Source of the DNA: Oscarella lobularis
Taxonomy: Eukaryota > Porifera > Homoscleromorpha > Homosclerophorida > Oscarellidae
NCBI RefSeq assembly: GCF_947507565.1
Contig: NC_089186.1
Span: 1,550,001 to 1,614,000, forward strand
Length of the DNA: 64,000 bases
Direction of reading: 5' to 3'
Within the stretch, counting starts at the first letter, position 1. The number at the start of each line of letters is the position of its first letter. A model generated the notes under the pieces. The model was not told where the DNA came from. It searched no databases and saw nothing but the letters and a program-made list of their open reading frames with translations. A program made the translations under genes and the position numbers. Shown piece by piece: positions 47,059-57,602 of the stretch.

Positions 47059-47517
47059 GCAAACCACGGAAGATCCGGAAGAAGGGTCTGAGGATACGTT
47101 TGGAGTCACGTGCTATATCCTCGTTTTTCTCGACTTCGTCTTAGTCCGCCTTCTTTCAGAAATCATTGCTACTCTGCAATAGAAAGTTCCCAAACTCATT
47201 TTCACCTGGACGCAGGCATCCGAAGACGGGCAACGCCCACCGACTTCCTGTTTGACTCAAAACAGTGCGTCGTAACGATCGTAAACATCCGCCGTATGGG
47301 GTTGCGATGGGCCAGCGCAAGAATAAGGGAACTGCGTACGACATAATGAGCACATAAATAGACGGTGAAGGCAAACTGAAAAAAATTGTCACAGCAGCAG
47401 CGACACATCCACTGAAGGTCACAGTACGGTCAAAACGCCTACGCGTTGTCTGCATGATCAACCGCCGCAACGTTTGTTGACACTCACCCAGACTTTTTGC
47501 GACTAGGACATCCAATT

Positions 47518-49357
47518 TCAAAGCGAAAACTTTTGGCTTTGATAGGAGCGCAGTCTCCCTCGTAGCCACGATTTCACGCACCACACTTGAGACGGCAGGA
47601 TAATACTTTTTCCGGACGGCTCTGCAGCTTCGCAACCAAGCAGCCCTCTGATCGCCTCCTTATCGTACGTCACGTTGGAAAGGCGAAACGACTTACACCG
47701 ACCCGGTTTGATTCTGCGCGGCGCTTCGAACGAACACGGACGATGCTGGCATATTCGAGAGGTCTCCAACAGGGGTTTCTCGCAGCTGCCGGTGCAAGAG
47801 GCTAGCACTTTCCTCGTTCGTTTCTGAATGCCAAGATCACATGAACGGCTGCACGGAGACCAGGCGCTCCACGGCCCGTAAACGCACTCGTGTCGAGGCG
47901 TGCACACGGGCAGCTGACGTTCACCTATACCAAGATCCCCCCGCATTAGTAGATCACGACTTCTGCTGTTCGTGAGATATATTACCGGTTACGTAGGTCG
48001 AAATGACTCGACATAAGGGAAGGCTACTGTAGTCGTATCCTATACGAAGAGCCGCTTCCAACGCCCATTCGCACGACCGGTTCTGGGTGATGGCCATAAA
48101 GAGAACGGCAAAATAAGCACCACGAAATCTATAACACTCATAAAAATATTTAATAATTATTATTATTATTTAATTTTTTACCCGGATTTGCAGTGAAACA
48201 AAAGCGGACATGTCTCCTCGAACACTTCCTTGAGTAAGCAGTAATAGCTATCGACGGCGTCTTCGTCGAAGCGATAACAGCCGCCGACGGGCACGTGACA
48301 GTATTTAATTCCGCTCTCGTCCAATCGAAGTCGCTCGAGCGTCTCATTATAGCCAACGGCATCGCCAAACTCGCACGTGTTTTCAGATTCAAAGTTAACG
48401 GTGGAATCGGGAGATATGTACGAATTCGGTTTCGTCGGATCGAGACGGAAGTTCATTAGATTTTCCGTTAGCTGCCTTCCGCCGTTATCGTACGTTCTCA
48501 GCGCCGACGAGTTGACGTTCAGTAGCGACACTTCCTCTTGAGAGGGCGCATCACCGCACGGATCAAACGCGCCCATGCGCATATTTGCTACGACCTTGAA
48601 CTCGTCTTTCTGAATGTTACAGACGCGATCGGATTGAAATTGAGCTGAAATGTAAACGCAATCCGTCAGACGCTTCGCCTCCCAGAATCTCTTCCACGCA
48701 AGCGGATCAGAAACGGTGGGAACGTCGGGGCACGTGGTCGAGTCGGCGACGACGCTACGAGCCGTCTGAACGAACTCTCGAACTCCTCGATAGTCGAACC
48801 CGATTTCCAAACCCCGACTGAAAACGTCAGAGCACGATATTTCATTCCGTTTGGCCAAGTAAAGAAGCGTGACGCCGGTCGCCGCCAAGGCGGCGTCGCA
48901 GTGAACTAAAATCGGTTTGGACAATTCATCGACTGCCGCTTCGAAAGCGTCGACGGCTTCGACGCTCGACCAGGAGATGTTGCTTGGAAGATGTCTGTAT
49001 TCGATGCCGGCAACGTCTGATATGCTAACGTAGTCTGACGTGTCGGGGAGATAGTCGTCGCAGTTTGTGTCATTGCAAAAGGCGTGGTCGGCTTCGGTGA
49101 AGTAAAAAATCGATAGGATCGATTTGAATTCTCCGCTTTCGGCGGCGTATTTAATTTGACGATCCGTTGGACGACCTATATGATGTAGATGGGATATGCA
49201 TCGTGACGTCGGTTCGATGTCTGCGCACTGCTTCACCTGCGGTCGAGAAATCGTCGTTGATTTTCTTCGCCCACCAAGCCTTTATTCGAGCCTCAGATGC
49301 GTGGCAGTGACCGAGGCAGAGTGTCAGTGCAACGAACAATGGAAGAAGACGCCCCAT
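47518..49357 (-). CDS. Secreted tandem BLH-phosphatase-like protein with TSP1 repeat, copy E
   Basis: ATG 49357 opens a signal peptide (MGRLLPLFVALTLCLGHCHA). A first DUF442/BLH phosphatase-like domain starts at NDDFSTAG, is joined by splicing to GRPTDRQIKYAAESG, and runs to LVHCDAALAATGVTLLYLA. A second domain starts at RLTDCVYISAQFQ and runs through VANMRMGAF and YCHVPVGGC to the split active-site loop HCKSG-FRGAYFAVLF. Then come the TSP1 domain (GPWSAWSPCSRSC to CQHRPC) and a Cys-rich C-terminal module. The first domain lacks the Arg of the HCxxGxR loop (likely inactive); the second keeps it. Near 47568-47575 the reading frame departs from copy F: frame 1 stops at 47518, while the frame homologous to F continues (NRGYEGDCAPIKAKS). 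BLH-type domains are mainly bacterial; this architecture is new to me. Confidence 0.8.
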
Positions 49358-49919
49358 GACGATGATTCACACCCACTCGCGCGCGCAGTCGGTTCGCGCA
49401 AGCGCGGAAAAAATGAAAATTTTGCACAGGTCACGTGACGATACTTGGCATTTATGACGATTTTTTTAGAAAGGTCTACTGTCCGGGAGTGTCGGCTTTG
49501 GCTCAGCCCTCATCAAGCAACTCCTCTCGTTTGTCCTATAAAGCCGATTCTAGCAAGGGCCGACAGCTTCGTGAGATATAAGATGTCTCCACGATCGTCC
49601 GCCTGTCGGTACCGTTAGCTTAGAAACGTAATTTTCCGCAGCCGACTACTTCCGCGTCTTCGCATGCTCCTAGGCGAGATCTCTCACCATCTGGTGGACA
49701 GAGACCTCCACCGTGAACCCATTATAGATCAGCTAGCCTTACTGTTGCGGCAACGCATCTTAGAACAACTTCCCTGGGAACCCCCTGGGAACCACGCTTC
49801 TCTCGTCGGTGCGTGCGCTAAACTATAGCAGAAGCGGCAAAGCCGCCATGGATAAATTGACTCGTGTAATTGATAAAGCAGCGACAAATAGAGTGAACGC
49901 CAGCCTTGCCAGTGCCTAA
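49358..49919. other. Intergenic sequence with an unexplained 54-codon ORF
   Basis: The E-side promoter carries TCACGTGA near 49431. A plus-strand ORF at 49664-49828 (GEISHHLVDRDLHREPIIDQ) looks protein-like but has no family, no introns and no neighbours, and is followed by further stops. Confidence 0.35.
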
Positions 49920-51876
49920 TTACTTGCAGCGCTTGTTAATCAAAACGGCGACTTTTCTAGACCGGCCAACTCTAAAGCGCTTCGATTTGAATTTCATAGG
50001 AACGCATTCGCCTTCATAATTGGAGGATTTTGTGCACCAGACTTGAGACGGCAAGACAACGCTACGATTTTCTCCTGAGGACGTTTGAGCCGCGCAGCCG
50101 CCGGCAATCAGCTCTCTGCGAATTTCCTCCCCATCGTACGTTACGTTTTCAACTGGAATCGACTTGCACCGACCTTGTTTCACCGCCGCTTCAAACTCAC
50201 ACGGACGATTCTGACATATGCGACAAACTACCAATGGATTCTTGCAAGCGCCCCCCGCAGACTCAAAAAGCTCCCGTGATCGTTTTTGAGTACCGATGCC
50301 ACAAGAGCGGCTACACTCAGACCACGCGCTCCAATTTCCATATAAACACAGTGGTGCTCTTGTAGTGGGAGTGATCGTGGTAAGTGGTGTTCCTGTGGTG
50401 GGAGTGATCGTTGTACTATCAGCAGTTGTAGGTGCAGGAGAGCATTCGGGCAATTGACGGTTACCTACACAGATCCCAATAATTAAACTACCATGACGTC
50501 GGTCATCGCTTTACCTGATGCAAAGCTTGATATCACTTGGCACATAGGATAGCTTCTGTAATCGTAACCTATACTGAGGCCTGTATCCAAAGCCCACTGG
50601 CAAGACTTCTTCTGAGTGATGGCCAAATAGAGCAGAGCAAAGTAAGCTGACCGAGTACTAAAAAGAATAAGACACATGCAGCCCTCAAATTATGCCGCGG
50701 CTCTCGTACCCGGTTCGGCAGTGAAACAAGACCGGACACTTCTCTTCGAACATTTCTTTTAGCACGCAGTAATGGCCTTCGAGAGCGTCTTCGTCGTATT
50801 GATAGCAGCCTCCGACGGGAACGTGATAATATTCAAATTCGTACTTTGCCAGTGCAATTCTCTCAATCGTCTCATTGTAGCCAATTTCGTCACCGAACTC
50901 GCAAACATTTTGGGATTCAAAATTATCAGTGGAAGTCGGAGAAACATAAGAATTCGGTTTGGTTGCATCTAGGCGAAATTTCAGGAGATTTTTTCTCAGT
51001 TGTCTTCCGCCGCTTTCGTAAGTTTTGGGCTTATAAGAGTCGATATTTATAAGAGTGACCTCCTCTTGGGACGGTCGATTACCGCACGGAATCACAGGCC
51101 CCTTTCGCATATTCGCAATAGTCTTGAACCCGTCTTCGCGAATGCTACAGAGATCCCCGACCTGAATTTGCCCGGCAATATAAACGCAATCAGTCAAACG
51201 CTTGGCCATCCAGTACCGCTTCGAAGGAAGCCTCGGTTTATGGAGATAAGGAGAACACGAAGGCGATTTCGTGAGAGTGAAAGCAGTGTGTGTAAATTCG
51301 GGAATTCCTTGATATTCGAACCCGAACGCCCGACCGCGGGAAAATACGTCGGAGCATTGAATCTCGCCCCGCTTCGCCAAGTAGAGAAGCGCAATACCGG
51401 TCGCGTAAAACGCATTGACGCAGTGGACTAAGATAGGTTTAGGCAATCTCTGAACATCCGCTTCGAACTCGGCGACGGCGCGGGCACTCGACCACGAGAC
51501 GCCCCTTCGAAGAAACGCGTATTGAATGCCTGCTAACTCAGCTATTTCAATGCAACCGGGCGTGCTGGGATAGAAGTTGCACGTATCGTTGCAGCGCCGC
51601 TCCTCCTTGGAAAAAAAGAAAATACTTAGAATCGATTTGAATCGACCGCTTTCGGCGGCGTATTTGACTTGACGATCAGTGAGACGACCTTAGTGGGGAA
51701 AATACTACTGTAGTATATAGAATTTCTTTTAATTAGGAGACAACAAGTCTCGTTTCACCTGCGGTCGAAAAGTCCTCATTGATTTTCTTTGCCCACCACG
51801 TTTTTCTCGACGCCTCGCTGCAGCCGAAGACGACGAATGCGCCGACGACGAACAATGGAAGAAGAACACGCCCCAT
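49920..51876 (-). CDS. Secreted tandem BLH-phosphatase-like protein with TSP1 repeat, copy F
   Basis: ATG 51876 opens a signal peptide (MGRVLLPLFVVGAFVVFGCS). Domain 1: NEDFSTAG-RLTDRQVKYA, SILSIFFFSKEE, LVHCVNAFYATGIALLYLA (no active-site Arg). Domain 2: RLTDCVYIAGQIQVGD, GFKTIANMRKGP, EYYHVPVGGCY, then VLFHC-RTG spliced to TRSAYFALLYLA, reconstituting HCRTGTRS, the canonical BLH loop. A Pro/Thr stretch (TTITPTTGTPLTTITP) precedes TSP1 (GNWSAWSECSRSCGIG to CQNRPC, with the WxxW mannosylation motif) and a Cys-containing C-terminal module ending VLINKRCK at 49920. The same architecture as copy E indicates tandem duplication. Presumed extracellular because of the signal peptide and TSP1. Confidence 0.85.
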
Positions 51877-52132
51877 AATGATCCTACGCACAAAGTTGTC
51901 GCGCAAGCGCATCGTACGGTAGTACCCCAATATTTAAGAAGAAATCCTGACAGTTCTATATTTGCACTATACGACGGGAAAGAACTCACTGATAAAACAC
52001 AAGGCCAACGCACTCTAAAATAAACCGATCGATCAGTAGCTCAATGAACCAGTCCTACTGAAGAAAGTAATCTGGATCAATTAATTTAGACAGGACAAAT
52101 AAAATTCTCTCAGGCCTAGCTAGACGGTCTTA

Positions 52133-53930
52133 CTACAGACTCGTTTCGGTGTACGAATCCTCGCGAACGTTCTTTGGCCTGACCAAAGGAAAAGGAACGA
52201 GGGTCGTGCCTTTCTTCGACGGCAAGGGATCCTCGAGCGTGTAAGGCGGCGGGGAGGAGCTTCGATCAGGAGGAAAGTACGATTTTACAGCGTGCCGAGG
52301 AGCTAGGGCATTTAGGGGAGCAAGAACGGTATCGACGCCAATGATGACACCAGGAAGATTACTAGTGGCCTCTAGAGCATTTTCGGGTGGCGAAACGATG
52401 GATGGCCCCTCTTCGACGACGGCGGATGTCGTCTGCGAGACTTCGGAGAGCGACATGGCATTGGATTCCGTTTCTCCGACGACGACGTCGGGATTTATGC
52501 TGACGTAGCCGGACGACTTGAACGACTTTTCGTACATTTCGATTTGGGAGATTCGCTCTTCGACGCACTGGGCGGTGAGACGGGCTTCGCCTTCGGAATC
52601 CCAGCATTCTTCGATCATCTCTTCGATCGCTTCAGTTGGCTATACATAAATAGAATATATATCTTTGGTACTATGCCCCCTCTCCTTACGTATGGCGTTT
52701 GCGGATATCTTTGGAATTGCGGTCTCATTCGCAGTTTCACGACGCACTCCTTCATTTCTTCGAAGCCTGGATGCGAACCGACCTCTTCTTGGAAGGGCTG
52801 CTGATAAGCGGAAACGTTTCCTATGGACAGAACGGATCGCTCGCGTCTTTGAGTAAATTCATCAAAGGCGTCACTTGCCGTTTCCCAGATCGCATCGCGA
52901 GAAAATTTCCCAAAGTATCAACGCCATGGCGTAGACGTCGATTCTCAGAAACGATTCCCTGTGAAAACTGATGGCACCTTCCAACACTTCAGGAGCCATG
53001 TATCGAATAGTGCCAACCTACGAGAGAGAGAGAGAGAGGAGAAAACGTCACACAACCCAACGTAAGAGACTCAGCTTATCTTTGATTTACCTGGCCCTGG
53101 GCTTCGACCAAGCTCGTTCCCAGTTGAAACTTCATCGCCAATCCGAGATCCGATATACAGCAAACGCCTCGACTCTTCATCAACACATTCCGACTCTTCA
53201 TGTCCCGATGGGCGATCGCCGGCTTCATAATCCCGTCGGCACTCCCACTCGCCGCCGCCGCCGCCGCCGTCGTCTCGGCGTGCAAATAGGCGAGCCCCCG
53301 CGCAATCGACTTCACCAAGCCGCACAACTCGCCGAACGTCACGACGTTATTCCGCAAATGATCCATCAACGATCCCATGCCGTGATACTCGGTGATAAGC
53401 CAATACTCGAGCCGCGACTCCGGCTCGTCTTCGTCCTTCTCGCGCGCGCTCGCCGCGACGAACTTCAAAACGTTCTCGTGCCTAATCGGCGGCATGACGT
53501 ACGCTTCGACTTCGGAATTCCACGACTTGTGGTCAAAGAATATCTTCGCCGCGTACGCGTCGTCGTTGCCGCACGCGACGCGCCACACGTGCGCAAAACG
53601 GCCGATTCCAATGTGTTTCTCCTTTCGAACGGCGCCGAAATCGAAGCTCGGATTCAACGCGTCGACGTCGCCGTACGGCGACGGCGACATCATCGCTATG
53701 TCGCCGTTCTCCTTGTCGTTCAAAGCGATCGCACCCGCGCCGCCGTTCTCGTCGTCGTCGTCGCCACGGCGACTGCGACTCCACCAATAGAAAAAAAGCA
53801 CGAATACGACGGCGACGAATACGACGCAGCTCACCGTCGCTACGATGGCGATGATGATGACGCGCATGTCGCTCGTTGGAGTCGCCGTCGATGACGTCAC
53901 GAGGACGGAAGTGGCAACCGGCATCGGCGG

Positions 53931-53967
<37 letters not shown>

Positions 53968-54443
53968 TTCCAGTCCGGCTGGGTCACGTTGTAGAGATTG
54001 CACAAGTCGCCTTTGCAACAGCACGAACAGTGACGTCCCGTCACGTGGCAGTTCGGCTTGCATGCGCGATTGCAACCCAGATAAAACTCGCATTTGGAGT
54101 GCGTGACGTAGCGGCGATTCGACGTCGCGTTCCAATCGAAGGCCACCACGCAATTCGTTCTCAGCGGATCGAACACTTCTCCAGTTTTCTTCTCCTTGCA
54201 CGATTCGAGAACTCTAGGGCAATTCTCGAGCTCGCAGTTGGTCGCGCCGTTGCAGTAGTACGTCGGCACTTGCCCGTCGGATAGATGGGGTCCCACTGTG
54301 TCGCGAGAGGTCTCGTTAGTTCTACGCGCGTCACGGATCCTAGAAAGGATCCCGTGACTGTACGTACCTATAAGGACGACGAGCAGATGGAGAGCGACGA
54401 GGGAAGACGCCCGACGAGGCGCCCGAAATCGAAACGACTTCAT
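52133..54443 (-). CDS. TGF-beta/activin type II receptor-like kinase G
   Basis: ATG 54443 ([14 protein letters not shown]) opens a signal peptide ([10 protein letters not shown]). The Cys-rich ectodomain ends with the three-finger signature [11 protein letters not shown], followed by a (PT)n stalk. A transmembrane helix ([20 protein letters not shown]) and a kinase domain follow: [10 protein letters not shown], the Lys of AAKIFF, Glu in [24 protein letters not shown] (DLG rather than DFG), [26 protein letters not shown]. The C-lobe ([36 protein letters not shown]) and tail resemble ACVR2. The tail contains SSSPPPY and ends ETSL. Type II receptors bind ligand and phosphorylate type I receptors. 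The intron inside DLGN (52821-52878) has a GC donor (GCAAGT). Confidence 0.92.
52241..52252 (-). other. PPPY motif in the receptor G tail
   Basis: Encodes the PPPY of [12 protein letters not shown]. PPxY is the canonical ligand of WW domains of Nedd4-type E3 ligases. The same motif occurs in receptor H. Confidence 0.7.
53021..53037. repeat. (GA)n repeat in a receptor G intron
   Basis: About eight GA units just inside the intron that precedes the [10 protein letters not shown] exon. Confidence 0.8.
53933..53970. repeat. Hexanucleotide repeat coding for the (PT)n stalk
   Basis: Tandem GTCGGC units on the plus strand encode a run of Pro-Thr ([11 protein letters not shown]) between the ligand-binding domain and the transmembrane helix of receptor G. 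Confidence 0.85.
54331..54357. repeat. Palindrome resembling the transposon terminus
   Basis: TCACGGATCC (54331-54340) pairs with GGATCCCGTGA apart from one extra C. The left arm with its continuation, CACGGATCCTAGAA, resembles the left TIR of the element at 853 (CACGGATACTAGAA). It sits in the first intron of receptor G. Confidence 0.5.
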
Positions 54444-54774
54444 CACCTTTTGTCCCAGGAAAAGGAATGTAAAGGTGAATGTCCCGTATACCGTGACGTA
54501 GTGTGCTTTTTTTTGCTAAAAAACGCCGTGAAAGCATGAACTTAAATATCGTTCTGCATTTCTAGATGGGCCGGGCGCGAAGGGAATTGCTAATTAATTA
54601 ATGAATTAATTAAAAGCACTGATGATGAAACACAAGGCAACACACTTTCTAAATAAATCATTCGCTCAGCAGTCTACTAGAGGCAATTAATCTCGATTCT
54701 TTAACTAAAACGGGCAAATAAAATTCTCTCAAGGTCTGTCTGGCTCGGTACTGTATTTCTATACGCGGCTAACT

Positions 54775-57133
54775 TTACAGACTCGTTTCGGTGTACGAAT
54801 CCTCGCGAACATTCTTCGGTTTGACCAAAGGCAAAGGAACGAGAGCCTTGCCTATCTTTGACGAAGACGGTAGGGGATCCTCAAACGCGTAGGGCGGCGG
54901 AGAGGAGCTTCGATCGGGAGGAAAATACGATTTTGCAGCGTGACCAGCGTCCAGGGCGTTTTGGGAAGCAAGAACGGTATCGGCGTCACTGGGGACCCCA
55001 GGGGAATTACTAGCGGCCTCTAGACCATTCTCAGGTGGTGAAACGATGGACGGCCCCGGCCCCTCTTCGGCGGCGGCGGACCCCGGGTGCGAGATTTCGG
55101 AGAGCGACATGGGATTGGATTCCGTTTCTTCTCCTCCTCCGATGTCCGGATTCATGCTGACGTAGCCGGACGATTTGAACGACTTTTCGTTCATTTCGAT
55201 TTGGGAAATTCGCTCTTCGACGCACCTGGCGGTGAGACGAGCTTCGCCTTCGGAATCCCAGCATTCTTCGATCATATCTTCAATCGCTTCAGTCGGCTAC
55301 GCATAGACAAAAAATATTAGAAGTACTTCTCTATCTAAGGCCCACTTTGCAGTACAGCTACGTACTTCTACTCTACCGTGTACTGCGATCCCCCATGAAT
55401 ATTCCCCGTCTCCTTACGTATGGCGTTTCCGGATATCTTTGGAATTGCGGTCTCATTCGCAGTTTCACGACGCACTCCTTCATTTCTTCGAAGCCTGGAT
55501 GCGAGCCGACCTCTTCTTCAAAGGGCTGCTTATAAGCGGTAACGTTTTCTATGAATAGAAAGATTGCTTGCGTTCACGAGCGAATTCGTCAAAGGCGTCC
55601 ACTTGCCGTTTCCCAGATCGCATCGCGAGAAAATTTCCCAAAATGTCAACGCCATGGCGTAGACGTCGATTCTCAGAAACGATTCTCTTTGAAAACTGAT
55701 GGCACCTTCGAGCACTTCAGGAGCCATGTATCGAATAGTGCCAACCTAACAACCCAACCTAAGAGACTCAGCTTATCTTATTTTGATTTACCTGGCCTTG
55801 AGCTTCGACCAAGCTCGTTCCCAGTTGAAACTTCATCGCCAATCCGAGATCCGATATACAGCAAACGCTTCGACTCTTCATCAGCACATTCCGACTCTTC
55901 ATGTCCCGATGAGCGATCGCCGCCTTCGTCGTCCCATTGGCACTCCCGCTCGCCGTCGTCTCGGCGTGCAAATAGGCGAGCCCCCGCGCAATCGACTTCA
56001 TCAAACCGCACAACTCCCCGAACGTCACGACGTTACTTCTCAAGTGATCCATCAACGATCCCATGCCGTGATACTCGGTGACAAGCCAATACTCCAACGT
56101 TTCGCCTTCGTCCTTCTCGCGCGCGCTCGCCGCGACGAACTTCAAAACGTTCTCGTGTTTGATCGGCGGTTTGACGTAGGCATCCACTTCGGAATTCCAC
56201 GACTTGACGTCAAAGAATATCTTCGCCGCGTACGCGTCGTCGTCGTCGTTGCACGCGACGCGCCAAACGTGCGCAAAACGACCGATTCCAACGTGTTTCT
56301 CCTTTCGAACGGCGGCGAAATCGAAGCCCGGATTCAACGCGTCGACGTTGCCGCCGTGCGACGACGACGACGCCATCGCTCCGCCGCTTTCCATGTCGTC
56401 CAAAGCGATCGCACCCGCGCCGTCCTCGTCGTCGTCGTCGTCACGGTGACTGCGACTCCACCAATAGAAACAGAGCACGAAAACGGCGGCGACGAATACG
56501 ACGCCGCTGACCGTCGCTACGATGGCGATGACGATGACGTGCACGCCGCTCGACGGAGTCGCCGTCGATGACGTCATAACCTTCGTTGATGACGTCACAA
56601 TCACGGAAGGAGAATCCGTCGACGACGGCGGCGGCGACGGGGGCGGTTTCGGTTGGGTCACGTTGTCGAGATTGCACAGGTCGCCGTAGCAACAGCACGA
56701 ACAGTATCTTTCCGTTTCGTGGCATTTCGGAATGCACACGGAATCGCAGTGAAAGTCTCTTATCGTACAAAAGGCGTTTGTCACGTACATGCGATTCGAC
56801 GTCGCGTTCCAGTTAACGGCCAACATGCAGGCCGCCTTCAGCGGACCGAGGAGCGGATTCTCGCACAATACTGGAATCTTGGAGCAATGCTCGATGTCGC
56901 AGTTGACGGCGCCGTTGCAGTACGTCGTCGGCGTTTGCTCGTACGATAGATGGGGTCCTATAAGGAGGAGGAGGAGGAGGAGGCGGAGGAGGAGCGTTTT
57001 TTGTTTTTTTCGAAATCGCGCGTCGTCGCGTCGACGTCGCGCGCTGCGTGTACCTACCTGTAAGGACGACGATCAGGTGAAGAGTGACGAGGGAATACGA
57101 CCGACGAAGCGTGCGAAATCCGGACGATTTCAT
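54775..57133 (-). CDS. TGF-beta/activin type II receptor-like kinase H
   Basis: ATG 57133 ([15 protein letters not shown]) opens a signal peptide. The exon structure and phases are as in receptor G. Ectodomain: [14 protein letters not shown] to [11 protein letters not shown]. Transmembrane: [20 protein letters not shown]. Kinase: [49 protein letters not shown] spliced through a GC-donor intron (55549-55606) to [15 protein letters not shown]. Tail: [12 protein letters not shown] and a final ETSL (stop 54775). The kinase insert is shorter than in G (no poly-Ala). All catalytic residues are present. High similarity to G in the kinase and lower in the ectodomain suggests tandem duplication with ectodomain divergence. 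Confidence 0.92.
54889..54900 (-). other. PPPY motif in the receptor H tail
   Basis: Encodes the PPPY of [12 protein letters not shown], conserved with receptor G. Confidence 0.7.
56958..56996. repeat. (GGA)n repeat in a receptor H intron
   Basis: About a dozen GGA/GGC units on the plus strand in intron 1, directly after the exon starting GPHLSYEQ. Confidence 0.85.
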
Positions 57134-57602
57134 CGCGTCGCGTCGAACAAAAGGTTATCGCCTTTTGTCCTCGGGGGGAACGATGGACCGCTGAACGTCC
57201 CGTATAAGCTGAACATATTTTTTGACGCAGTGACGTCATTGTTATCCCGATTGGCGCGGTGTGCTGGGAGAGACCGACTACTGTGCACGTATTTTTCTTC
57301 TTCATCGCCGAGAAATTCGTGGACTCTCTATAACGGTTGGGTCTGCTAATGTAATTACACTTGAATTGCTTCCATATGTACAGATGCTCGGACAATCTTG
57401 CATCAAGATGATGGCAGGAGAGATTAAATCTCTGATGGCAGGAACGCTTGAGCGCACGCTAGCCTAAAAAAGTAGCGAAAGCAGTCAATCAATAGTGCAC
57501 TTCTATCTAATTAGCCAGACAAAAAAAAAGATTCTACAGTATTAAAACTTAAGAAATTACAAACTACAGAAAGATTCTTTTCGACGCAGACGGACAATTG
57601 GT
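57134..57602. other. Upstream region of receptor H and 3' flank of ectodomain gene I
   Basis: Short ORFs without recognisable domains. ACGTCATTG (CRE-like half-site) occurs near 57232. Nothing else seen. Confidence 0.4.

Noticed and set aside
52971-53894. 307-codon plus-strand ORF over the receptor G kinase region
   Set aside because: It is a mirror of the minus-strand kinase exon caused by GC-rich third positions; it is Arg/Val-rich and has no domain, while the minus strand encodes an intact kinase.
55783-56571. 262-codon plus-strand ORF over receptor H
   Set aside because: Same antisense shadow as in receptor G; no independent features.
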